The notes: a model not told the origin generated them from the letters alone. A stretch of DNA of 5,935 bases from CALLPQ01 sp964479275 (GCA_964479275.1 CAYZLR010000144.1:1-5935); one strand, 5' to 3'; counted from the stretch's first letter, positions 1-5,935 are shown. Program-made: numbers and translations.

Positions 1-2
1 CC

Positions 3-1304
3 ATAAACCTTGGCTATTATAAAATAATCCCAAAATCACCGGTTTTGTTCAGAGGGGTCAGGTCAGAAGACGCAAAAACCGCTTCTCAAAACGGGGCGCT
101 TTCAGGGGTGCCAACTTTTATAAAAGATTTGTTCCATGTAAAGGGCATCCCAACCGAGTTTGGCTCGCGCGCCTATCGCGGCGTAAAAGCGACAACGCAA
201 TTCCCTTTTATTGATGACTTTCAATCAAGTGGGTTAATCAGTCTTGGTAAAACGTCAACGCCTGAGTTTGGCCTAACCGCGACCACGGAGCCAATGAGCT
301 CTGGACCAACGCGCAACCCCTGGAACCTCGATCACTCTACCGGTGGATCATCAGGCGGCGCGGCGGCTTTGGTGGCGGCTGGTGTTGTGCCATTCGCTCA
401 TGCAACTGATGGTGGTGGGTCTATCCGCATCCCGGCCTCTTGTTGCGGGCTCGTCGGCTTGAAGCCTTCACGCGATCGTTTTCGCCCTGCACGAGACGAA
501 AGCCATACGCCGGTGCGTATTTCTGCCCATGGTGTGGTCAGTCGCACGATCCGTGATACGGCTGCTTTCTTGGCGACAATGGAAATTCCTTCAGGTAATG
601 GACCGTTGGCGCCAGTAGGGTTTGTATCCTCCGCAAGCCAAAAACGTTTGAAGATAGGTTTTGCCGGCGCAACCACGCTAGGCACTCCTTTGCATCCAGA
701 TGTAACTAAGGGGCTAGAGAGCACGGTGCAATTATGCCGGGAGCTTGGGCATGAAGCCATTGAGATCGAGAATAAGATCACGCAAAGTTTTGGTGATCAA
801 TTCTTGCTATACTGGGCGGCGGCCGCAAGTTTTTATGTCAGTCGATGGGAGACAGAAACCGGGAAGAAAGCCAGTGCTCAAGAATTTGAACCATTTACAC
901 TGGGTTTGAGGCAGCATTTCTTTGCGAATGAGGAGAAACTGCAAAGCGCGGTTTTCGCTTTGATTCAATTTAGCAGTGTCTGGAAGCAAATGTTTGAAGG
1001 GGTTGATGTTATTCTCTCTCCGGTATTAACCAGCCCGGCTGTCAAGATTGGCTATCTCGGGCCTGAGGTGCCTTATGAGACTGCGCTGCAGCGCTTGGCA
1101 GAATACGCGCAATATACTGCGCCCGCCAATGTTGCAGGAACGCCTTCGCTATCGCTACCGCTCACCATGTCTAAGCAAAACCTTCCCATCGGGATGCTTT
1201 TTAATGCTCAAATCGGCCAAGAACGGGTTTTGCTGGAACTAGGCTATGAACTGGAAACGGCGATGGCTTGGAGTCGAAAAACCCCGCCCCTGTTTGCTCA
1301 GTAA
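3..1304 (+). CDS. Amidase-signature hydrolase, 5' end outside the window
   Basis: This is an amidase signature family enzyme, which hydrolyses C-N amide bonds with a Ser-cisSer-Lys triad. Counting from the TTG at 45, Lys27 lies in VPTFIKD, Ser102 in GGSSGG, and nucleophile Ser126 in GGGSIRIPAS. The spacings of 75 and 24 residues equal those of the triad in fatty acid amide hydrolase (K142, S217, S241). The ASCCGLVGLKPSR stretch and the C-terminal pattern (TAPANVAGTPSLSLPL, then LPIGMLFNAQIG) resemble the 6-aminohexanoate cyclic-dimer hydrolase (NylA) branch. The substrate cannot be read from sequence. There is no stop in frame from base 3 to 45, and family members have about 70 residues before the lysine. 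The TTG is therefore probably not the start, and roughly 30 residues lie upstream of the window. No signal peptide is visible, so it is probably cytoplasmic. The C-terminus looks complete, ending in TAA. No clear terminator follows. Confidence 0.93.
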   Translation: MNLGYYKIIPKSPVLFRGVRSEDAKTASQNGALSGVPTFIKDLFHVKGIPTEFGSRAYRGVKATTQFPFIDDFQSSGLISLGKTSTPEFGLTATTEPMSSGPTRNPWNLDHSTGGSSGGAAALVAAGVVPFAHATDGGGSIRIPASCCGLVGLKPSRDRFRPARDESHTPVRISAHGVVSRTIRDTAAFLATMEIPSGNGPLAPVGFVSSASQKRLKIGFAGATTLGTPLHPDVTKGLESTVQLCRELGHEAIEIENKITQSFGDQFLLYWAAAASFYVSRWETETGKKASAQEFEPFTLGLRQHFFANEEKLQSAVFALIQFSSVWKQMFEGVDVILSPVLTSPAVKIGYLGPEVPYETALQRLAEYAQYTAPANVAGTPSLSLPLTMSKQNLPIGMLFNAQIGQERVLLELGYELETAMAWSRKTPPLFAQ

Positions 1305-1692
1305 CGGACATCTGGCGGATTAGAGGAAAGTATGACCGGTTTGTGGCTTTAAATCCGCGAGACCATAAAACTGATGGGTCTCATTTACGATAGAATACGT
1401 CATGTATGATGAGCTGCGCTCTAAGTTTTTCTCCAAAAAGCGTGGTGTCTAAACCAATATATGAAGAAATCAATCTGTATACCTCTAATATCTGCTTGAT
1501 TTTGTGAGAGTTGGAACGGGCGTAGGGCAAGGCCGTTGCGAGCTAATAATTCAAGGTTTCAATCATCATGATGGGATCGCCCGCGAGGCGTCAGCCTTTT
1601 GTAACCTCCAACCGGTCACCCAAATCGCTTACCTGCGAAAGTCTCTCATCAATACCGAAAAGCGAATTTATTTCACGAAAGCAAGCTATGCC
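1305..1692. other. Intergenic region between convergent genes, no convincing gene
   Basis: This gap separates two genes that point at each other. A plus-strand GTG reading frame (1504-1743) has no Shine-Dalgarno sequence and runs into the antisense of the RTX gene, so I do not call it. A 6-bp inverted repeat (GAGACC at 1359-1364 and GGTCTC at 1377-1382, 12-base loop) follows the amidase but has no T-run, so it is not a convincing terminator. On the minus strand, 1594-1662 reads GIDERLSQVSDLGDRLEV, which faintly resembles the start of IS5-type transposases. A few codons further, after a TGA, comes GDPIMMIETL. If real, this is a very decayed scrap. Confidence 0.5.
1594..1662 (-). pseudogene. 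Possible scrap of an IS5-like transposase N-terminus
   Basis: The minus-strand translation contains GIDERLSQVSDLGDRLEV. From memory this resembles the opening of IS5-family transposases, which often begin FD-x-x-x-RL-x-x-LS-x-x-GDPLE. A TGA follows within a few codons, then the similar-looking GDPIMMIETL and a TAG. The match is short, and the region between the two pieces is much shorter than in intact transposases. I treat it as a weak suggestion only; it may be chance. Confidence 0.15.
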
Positions 1693-1911
1693 TTAAAAAA
1701 TAAAATCCCCGGCTACGAGAGCGTTAGCATCAATACCTCGTAATGTAATCGTATCCAAGCCTATGGTGATGACGGCATCGCCATTAGTATTATTCGCAAT
1801 ATTAAGGTCTGCAAAACTGGAAACGCCCGCAACAGCAGAGAGATCAATATATTCAAAATTATTGGTTTGTTCAAAATCGATGATCGTGTCATTGCCAAAA
1901 TTATTATTGAA
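1693..1911 (-). other. C-terminal type I secretion tail of the RTX protein
   Basis: The 72 residues after the last RTX nonad contain NDTIIDFEQ, IDLSAVAG, SSFADL and DTITLRGIDA, and the protein ends GDFIF. This layout (acidic DF motif, IDLS-x-x-AG, beta-rich segment, then a hydrophobic end after an acidic residue) is typical of uncleaved C-terminal export signals of RTX proteins in alphaproteobacteria and cyanobacteria. It supports secretion by an ABC transporter, membrane fusion protein and TolC-type channel, with no N-terminal signal. Confidence 0.75.
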
Positions 1912-4443
1912 CACAAATCGATCAGCATTGAAGCCGCCAAAAATTGTGTCGTCACCACGGCCTCCGTCTAATGTGTCAAATCCTGACCCGCCAATCAAAC
2001 GGTCATTGCCATCTTGACCGTTCAGGATATCTCGTCCTGAGCCTCCTATAAGTAAATCGTTGCTGAGGCCACCATTGAGGGTGTCATCACCGCTACCGCC
2101 GAATAGTCGATCACGTCCGATATCGCCGTTTAAGAGATCGTTACCACTCTCACCAAAAATATTATCTGCATTGGAGCCGCCAGTTAAAGTATCATTGCCG
2201 TTTCCCCCTCTTAGGAAATCAAAGCCAGAGCCACCATAAAGAGTGTCATTGCCCTCGCCACCATTAAGTGTATCTCTTCCCCCCTGACCCAAGGCCATAT
2301 CATCACCCAATCCAGCATCCAATCGATCATTGCCAAGAGCGCCGTATATCAGATCATTATCAGCGCCGCTAAATATTTCATCATCACCTAAACCGCCATC
2401 GATTGTATCCTCTCCGGTTTGTCCTGAAAGAATGTCATTACCGGCATTTCCTTGGATCGTATCATCACCGGCACCCCCGGTAACAAAATCGCGTCCGTTG
2501 CCGCCGACCGCTGTATCATCTCCACTTCCTGCATCGAGGGTATCGTTACCGTCACCACCATGTAGACCGTCATCACTGTCGCCGCTCGCAAGGTTATCAT
2601 CGCCACCCGAGCCAGTGAGGAAATCTTCCTGGTTTGAGCCAATAACAGTTTCATTATTATTCGTGCCAAGAACAGTTAATCCATGCTGAAAAGCTGATAA
2701 GTCCCGACCAGCATTAATACTAGCGTCAGAATTATCCAAATTGTGTTCTTCAAGCGCAGCGGCTTGTGGGTTTTGATCAAAGAGATGATTTCTTGTTCCA
2801 AAATTATTATTGAAAAAATGATCCCTGCTGCCAACGCCAATAAAATCATTGACGAGTGTGCCTCCTGCGCGTCGATAAATATCAATCGCCTCTGTCTGAA
2901 GTGTTCCTAAATTTTCACTGGTGTGAAAATTCTCGAAAAACACTCCAAATTCTACCAGATCAGAATCTGGTGTGAGGGTATTTATTCTGCTGTGAAAGCC
3001 TCCTTCATATTGTATGAACCTTAGGCCGTTTAGGCCCCCAAAACCATCAAGAGAGTCAAAGAGGTTAAGGCTTTCTGGATCAAATACTCTTTCTAAATCT
3101 GTTTGGAATTGTTGTAAGTCAAAATTCTCTGTTCCAAATACAGAAGATGGAAAAAATGTTTGGTTGTTATTAACACCCGGGGTAACGGGCAAAACATCAG
3201 AGCCGAAGCGTACAAAATTTTCCAGTTCAAGATTGAAAAATTGTTGTGGATCAGCTTGTGTTTTAGCCACTCTTACAAGGTTTAAATATGACTCAAAGTG
3301 AGAAACAGCGACATCCTGACCGAAATAGCCGGCAACTGCGAAACTTGAAAATAAATCATTTGTGGCATTGATAGTGTCTGTTTGATCTTCATCCGCAAAG
3401 CGTTTGACCCCCTCAAGGATTGAGGTCGTCGTGCCAATAGAAACCGTTTGGGTCGCGAGTACATTTTCAACACTGTTTGGGGCCGAGGAGAATACTTCAT
3501 TGATAATATCGGCAATTTGAGCGGCGCGATATCCATGAAAGACGCTGGCGTTGACGCCGCCATTGGGATCCAGTGCAAAGCCTTGTGCCCTGGCATATTG
3601 CGTTTGTGCAAATATTGTATTCCAGACTTCATTGGAATACTCAAATTTCGCGATCAATCCTTCATCCAAATGATCGCGAACAAATGTTGCAAATTCAATA
3701 ACAAACTCATCATTCGCATCATGAGGAATATTAAACCATGGGTCTGCACCAACTTGATTGGCGAGTGCGACCATGATTTCTACGGGAACGCCCGTGGGGA
3801 TGCTTTCAAATGGGAAGGTGTTTGAATCATTGCCTGTAGGAGGGATGTTTGTTCCGATATAATTACCCTCTTCGTCAATTTTGAAGTAATCAGGAATAGG
3901 GTCTTGGGTGGTAATTAAATCATGTCCTCTGAGTATAGTTGTTGGGGGGGTATTGCCTCCGTTGTTTTGTATGCTCAAAATAGGGGGGCCATCCGCATGA
4001 CGAAGTGGCTCTAAAGAATTATAATCAACATACGGCGTAATAAAAGCATGATCTATATTGCTGTTCGCTAATCGCTCGGAAGCCAAAGCTTCTCTGCCAA
4101 TAATGGATAATTCTTGTAAAATACCATCTAACCGTATGTATTCAGCACTCCCTTCAGGGACCGTCAGTTTTCGTTGTTCTATGGCTTTCACATACTCATT
4201 ATTGGAAGATAAGCCTTCATTGGCATCATAGAAAAAAGAAAACCTGGTATGACTGAGGGAAGTGGGAGTGGCGTATGTTAACTGATCAACCGTTGCCAGG
4301 TCGCTAAAATCAGTAATTGTAGAGTTATTTGTTTCAAGCCAATCCATAAAGCGTAAAGTATGGTAATCTTTAAACAGGTTGACAAATACCGGATTAAAAA
4401 TTGCGCCTGCTTCATAAAGCTCCAGATTTTCTTCGCGAACCAA
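1693..4443 (-). CDS. RTX protein, rear part: glycoside hydrolase-like domain, 28 RTX nonads, type I secretion tail
   Basis: This is the rear 916 codons of a secreted RTX protein whose front part lies upstream in the same frame, beyond one TAA codon. Residues are numbered from the TTG at 4443. Residues 1-57 (ELYEAGAIFNP, LRFMDW) and 218-565 resemble a family of bacterial proteins, often labelled cellulose-binding or hypothetical, that look like clan GH-A (alpha/beta)8 glycoside hydrolases. Glu272 in EYSNEVWN fits the acid/base and Glu480 in QYEGG fits the nucleophile. Residues 58-217 appear to be an insertion. Residues 593-844 are 28 calcium-binding nonapeptides (GGxGxDxLx). The last 72 residues form a type I secretion tail ending DFIF. 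No Sec signal is present. The TTG start has no Shine-Dalgarno sequence, so independent translation is doubtful; the frame really continues from upstream. The ABC exporter genes are not in the window. The polysaccharide target is unknown. Confidence 0.85.
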   Translation of the reverse strand: MVREENLELYEAGAIFNPVFVNLFKDYHTLRFMDWLETNNSTITDFSDLATVDQLTYATPTSLSHTRFSFFYDANEGLSSNNEYVKAIEQRKLTVPEGSAEYIRLDGILQELSIIGREALASERLANSNIDHAFITPYVDYNSLEPLRHADGPPILSIQNNGGNTPPTTILRGHDLITTQDPIPDYFKIDEEGNYIGTNIPPTGNDSNTFPFESIPTGVPVEIMVALANQVGADPWFNIPHDANDEFVIEFATFVRDHLDEGLIAKFEYSNEVWNTIFAQTQYARAQGFALDPNGGVNASVFHGYRAAQIADIINEVFSSAPNSVENVLATQTVSIGTTTSILEGVKRFADEDQTDTINATNDLFSSFAVAGYFGQDVAVSHFESYLNLVRVAKTQADPQQFFNLELENFVRFGSDVLPVTPGVNNNQTFFPSSVFGTENFDLQQFQTDLERVFDPESLNLFDSLDGFGGLNGLRFIQYEGGFHSRINTLTPDSDLVEFGVFFENFHTSENLGTLQTEAIDIYRRAGGTLVNDFIGVGSRDHFFNNNFGTRNHLFDQNPQAAALEEHNLDNSDASINAGRDLSAFQHGLTVLGTNNNETVIGSNQEDFLTGSGGDDNLASGDSDDGLHGGDGNDTLDAGSGDDTAVGGNGRDFVTGGAGDDTIQGNAGNDILSGQTGEDTIDGGLGDDEIFSGADNDLIYGALGNDRLDAGLGDDMALGQGGRDTLNGGEGNDTLYGGSGFDFLRGGNGNDTLTGGSNADNIFGESGNDLLNGDIGRDRLFGGSGDDTLNGGLSNDLLIGGSGRDILNGQDGNDRLIGGSGFDTLDGGRGDDTIFGGFNADRFVFNNNFGNDTIIDFEQTNNFEYIDLSAVAGVSSFADLNIANNTNGDAVITIGLDTITLRGIDANALVAGDFIF
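1912..2667 (-). repeat. 28 tandem RTX calcium-binding nonapeptides
   Basis: Residues 593-844 of the rear reading frame divide into exactly 28 consecutive nine-residue units with no insertion or deletion (252 residues, 756 bases). Good units include GGDGNDTLD, GGAGDDTIQ, GGEGNDTLY and GGSGDDTLN; weaker ones include SGADNDLIY and AGLGDDMAL. In RTX proteins such repeats form a parallel beta-roll that binds calcium between turns and folds only outside the cell. The first unit or two (GTNNNETVI, GSNQEDFLT) are degenerate. The array is repetitive at protein level, but the DNA has diverged between units. Confidence 0.95.
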
Positions 4444-4464
4444 TGCTGTAGCGCGGAAAGTTTA
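4444..4464 (-). other. In-frame TAA and six-codon junction inside the RTX gene
   Basis: On the minus strand the sequence reads CCT GAA TAA ACT TTC CGC GCT ACA GCA TTG GTT CGC, that is PE-stop-TFRATALVR. The TTG that opens the rear part has no purine-rich Shine-Dalgarno sequence in the preceding 20 bases. One base change, for example TAA to CAA, GAA or AAA, restores a continuous frame. Confidence 0.85.
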
Positions 4465-5010
4465 TTCAGGATTTACTGTGTTGATATCAGATGCCGTTAT
4501 TGTATATTCGCCGTCGATTGGATTGTCAGTACCAATCACTTCAAAAACAATCTTTCCTGGCTCATTACTGATGATGTTAACGCTAGATCCTATAGCACCA
4601 TTAACTTGGATGTTCGCAGTTCCCGTGTATAAAAACACATAAGTTCCAGATACCGTTTCAACAGGCTGGTTGCGTGAATAAAAAGTGAACCCCAAACTAT
4701 CGTGGCCCTCAGGCAGGGAATTTATAGTTCCGTCAAGGGTCAAATTTCCGTTACGAAGCAGGAAGGGAAAATCCAGGCTCTCGCCTTCAGTATTTAGAGA
4801 TCTGATGCCACCTGAGCCTGTCACACCAGAGCCTCCGGTATGTTTTAGCAAATTTATAAAGGGCTCTTCTGCGCTAAAGCGATTAATGCCATTTAACCCG
4901 ACAGCTACGGATGGATCGTCGTGGCCAAAAGAAGTGTTTAAGTTTGCAAAATTACCAATATTATTTTGCGAAGCAGTTGAATTTGTGTTCAAGTCTAAAA
5001 ATTCAGTCAT
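4462..5010 (-). CDS. RTX protein, front part, ended by an internal TAA
   Basis: These 182 codons are the N-terminal part of the RTX protein. The ATG at 5010 is preceded by AGGGGA at a spacing of about five bases, which is a convincing start. The product has no Sec signal or membrane segment, as expected for type I secretion. Residues 1-35 are Asn/Ser-rich. The LNGINRF...PFINLLKHTGG stretch (residues about 39-60) and the beta-rich part (TFYSRNQPVETVSGTYVFLYTGTA, about 109-132, then PGKIVFEV and GEYTITASD) match what I recall as the N-terminal region of the same GH-like family. In that family this region runs directly into an (I/V)R-x-(I/V)-x-VVR-E segment; here the equivalent FRATALVREE lies just past the TAA. 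This piece is therefore not a complete protein in its own right. If translation stops here, it lacks the catalytic-like domain and the export tail. Confidence 0.75.
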   Translation of the reverse strand: MTEFLDLNTNSTASQNNIGNFANLNTSFGHDDPSVAVGLNGINRFSAEEPFINLLKHTGGSGVTGSGGIRSLNTEGESLDFPFLLRNGNLTLDGTINSLPEGHDSLGFTFYSRNQPVETVSGTYVFLYTGTANIQVNGAIGSSVNIISNEPGKIVFEVIGTDNPIDGEYTITASDINTVNPE

Positions 5011-5015
5011 GATAT

Positions 5016-5021
5016 TCCCCT
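5016..5021 (-). promoter_or_regulatory. Ribosome binding site of the RTX gene
   Basis: The minus strand reads AGGGGA, then five bases (ATATC), then the ATG at 5010-5008. This is a good Shine-Dalgarno match at normal spacing and decides the start of the front part. The rear part has nothing comparable. Confidence 0.7.
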
Positions 5022-5101
5022 GGCTTTAGCCGAAATTCACCTGCAACATCAAACGGCAAGAGCGTGATTTATTTGTTGAACGCTGAGGGTGTCGAGCAAA
5101 A

Positions 5102-5130
5102 TTTATGCAATCATAATAAAGTGCTTTCAA
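5102..5130 (-). promoter_or_regulatory. Candidate sigma70-type promoter of the RTX gene
   Basis: On the minus strand TTGAAA (5130-5125; five of six bases match the -35 consensus) is followed after 17 bases by CATAAA (5107-5102; four of six match the -10). Transcription would start near 5095, giving a leader of about 85 bases. The surrounding DNA is AT-rich, so chance matches are likely. No operator is evident. Confidence 0.4.
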
Positions 5131-5169
5131 ATTAATATTTGTATACATAGAGAGAAAACACAAAAAAGG

Positions 5170-5336
5170 CTAGTTCATACTAACTTTGATGGTTGATGAG
5201 AACCAACACCAGATGTTTAGTCCCAGTAGTGATAGGGCTGGATTTTCGGTAAAGCGTTCTGGTTTGTTGATCCAACATTTGTTGAGGTATTCGAAGGCGA
5301 TGGACCCTTGAGGGTCTTTAATCGCCCTGCTGTTGT
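5170..5336 (-). pseudogene. 3' remnant of an IS481-like transposase
   Basis: The minus strand encodes GRLKTLKG (5327-5304) and then, after loss of one base, IAFEYLNKCWINKPERF and, further on, LLGLNI (to 5212). Intact IS481-type transposases end with a pattern like RRLKTLKGLTPYEYIC-x-x-W-x-x-EPERF...PGLNT-stop. The match is clear despite the frameshift. Where family members stop after GLN(I/T), this copy has TGG (5211-5209) and runs 13 codons further to TAG at 5172-5170. Everything upstream of the RLKTL motif, including the DDE catalytic core, is missing. It cannot encode an active enzyme. Confidence 0.7.
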
Positions 5337-5415
5337 TTTATCCGAACAGTGTCTTTTGTGAGGCGGAGGTTGCGCATGCGAAAACCTATACTTTTTGATT
5401 TTTATTCCAGGTTTA
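5337..5415. other. Junction between two decayed IS remnants
   Basis: This short stretch lies between the truncated 5' sides of the two transposase remnants. I cannot assign it to either element. It contains no open frame or hairpin of note. Confidence 0.3.
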
Positions 5416-5774
5416 GTGCGCTTGAAGAATTTGAAAGAAGAGACCGAAATTTACAGACGCGTAGATAATGGATCGGAGTTCATCAGTCGTGACCTGGGTT
5501 TATGGGCGTATGCCAACAATGTCACACTGGGCTTCTCACGGCCTGGAAAACCGCCCGAATAAGTCGCAAAAAACGAACGGGTTTATTGAGTTCTTTAATG
5601 ATCGATTGCTTTACGAGTGCAGTGAATACACACTGGTTCCTTGGCCTTGCTGATAGCTGTGTAAAGCTGAAGCGTTGGGGGGGGAGATAACGAGATGCGT
5701 CCTCACATGCGATTGTTAACAAAACGCCAATCACACTCGTAAATCACATCGATGAAACCCGCCCACTTATGTAA
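5416..5774 (+). pseudogene. 3' remnant of IS3-family (IS407-like) transposase orfB
   Basis: This is a decayed integrase-core transposase of the IS3 family. Frame 1 gives VDNGSEFISRDLGLWAYANN and then FSRPGKP (5461-5553), with the second catalytic Asp in VDNG at 5464. About 16 extra bases follow, bringing a TAA. Frame 2 then gives NGFIEFFNDRL (5576-5608), including the catalytic Glu at 5588. One extra base near 5621-5630 moves to frame 3 with HWFLGLADSCVKLKRW (5631-5678). A net loss beside a run of eight G (5677-5684) shifts to DNEMRPH. A further one-base loss returns to frame 3 with NKTPITLVNHIDETRPLM and TAA at 5772-5774. Intact relatives read VDNG-x-EFIS, FSRPGKPTDNAFIESFNG, HWFLSLADA and EVRPHSAIGNKTPISL. 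There are at least four frameshifts, and the N-terminal half is missing. Confidence 0.85.
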
Positions 5775-5856
5775 CCAAGCCGAAAAACTCCAAACACCGG
5801 CGGGGGTGATTTTGGTGCAAACTCAATAAACCAAGAGGCACTTAGGATAAGTGGAG

Positions 5857-5876
5857 GGACGTTGGGGCGCAGGTCA
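5857..5876 (-). repeat. Right terminal inverted repeat of the IS3-family remnant
   Basis: The outward-facing terminus reads TGACCTGCGCCCCAACGTCC. The TGACCTG(C) start is what I expect for the ends of IS407-group elements, and it sits about 100 bases after the orfB stop, as is normal. The left partner is missing. Confidence 0.55.
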
Positions 5877-5935
5877 ATGAGCTTAGAGCCCAATTCAAAA
5901 TTACAATTGAGTGATTTCAGCGACTTATGATTCTG

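Larger units (their letters stand above)
1693..5010 (-). pseudogene. Whole RTX glycoside hydrolase-like gene with one in-frame stop
   Basis: The front and rear reading frames are in the same frame and are separated only by TAA at 4462-4464 and six sense codons (TFRATA). Joined, they make 1105 codons including the stop, with a single good ribosome binding site, a single promoter candidate and a single secretion tail. I therefore read them as one gene carrying a nonsense codon. It could be a recent pseudogene, a sequencing error, or less likely a readthrough site. The rear part has no other damage: 916 codons stay open, both candidate catalytic glutamates are present, and the nonad array keeps perfect register. 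That argues the stop is recent or not real. Confidence 0.7.
5416..5876 (+). mobile_element. Truncated IS3-family element with right terminus
   Basis: The element carries the orfB remnant plus about 100 bases of 3' non-coding DNA, ending GTTGGGGCGCAGGTCA at 5876. Read from the outside, the terminus begins TGACCTGCGCCCC, the usual form of IS407-like ends. The left end and orfA are absent, so the element is dead and immobile. No left terminal repeat was found, so target-site duplication cannot be tested. Confidence 0.7.

Noticed and set aside
1359..1382. Inverted repeat after the amidase as a terminator
   Set aside because: The stem is only 6 bp with a 12-base loop and there is no T-run, so it is not a convincing Rho-independent terminator.
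1504..1743. Plus-strand GTG reading frame of 79 codons
   Set aside because: It has no Shine-Dalgarno sequence and no recognisable motif, and it overlaps the antisense of the RTX tail.
1912..2667. CRISPR-like or satellite DNA array
   Set aside because: The periodicity is 27 bases, coding, and follows the RTX nonapeptide; the DNA units are not identical and there are no spacers.
2330..2689. Pro/Ser-rich plus-strand frame of 119 codons opposite the RTX repeats
   Set aside because: It is an antisense shadow of the GGxGxDxLx repeats, which turn into SSP-rich peptides on the other strand.
4360..5029. Plus-strand frames opposite the front part of the RTX gene (4360-4632 and 4685-5029)
   Set aside because: They are antisense to a better-supported gene and have no motif or ribosome binding site.
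5036..5046. TTCACCTGCAA as a possible left end of the IS3-family element
   Set aside because: It only loosely resembles TGACCTGC, it lies inside the RTX leader, and no IS3 coding sequence adjoins it.
5877..5935. AT-rich end segment with CAATT repeats
   Set aside because: It is too short, and no gene, promoter or attachment site can be supported there.

Overview
The window suggests a Gram-negative proteobacterium of moderate GC, perhaps marine and alphaproteobacterial. The grounds are a long RTX protein of the type I-secreted kind and remnants of IS481-type and IS3 (IS407-like) transposases, which are common in that group. No rRNA or tRNA gene or housekeeping marker fixes the taxonomy, so this is inference.

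Layout. The left edge cuts into a plus-strand amidase-signature hydrolase (to 1304). Its reading frame is open to the window edge, so about 30 N-terminal residues probably lie outside. A 388-base gap (1305-1692) has no convincing gene, only a doubtful transposase-like scrap. On the minus strand from 5010 down to 1693 lies one large RTX gene. It is split by a single in-frame TAA (4462-4464) into a 182-codon front part and a 916-codon rear part, both in the same frame. In order, the product has an N-terminal beta-rich region, a domain resembling (alpha/beta)8 glycoside hydrolases with two candidate catalytic glutamates, 28 uninterrupted RTX nonapeptides, and a C-terminal type I secretion tail ending in DFIF. 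A plausible promoter and Shine-Dalgarno sequence lie upstream of its ATG.

The right end (5170-5876) holds decayed mobile DNA. There is the 3' end of an IS481-like transposase on the minus strand and the 3' part of an IS3-family orfB on the plus strand, ending in a recognisable IS terminus. Their missing 5' halves face each other. The last 59 bases show nothing I can name.

Functionally, the amidase would act on amides in the cytoplasm. The RTX protein, if still made, would be a secreted calcium-binding and probably carbohydrate-active protein. Nothing ties the two together: they are convergent and share no operon. The most notable point is the interrupted RTX gene, where similarity to the family runs through the stop codon.
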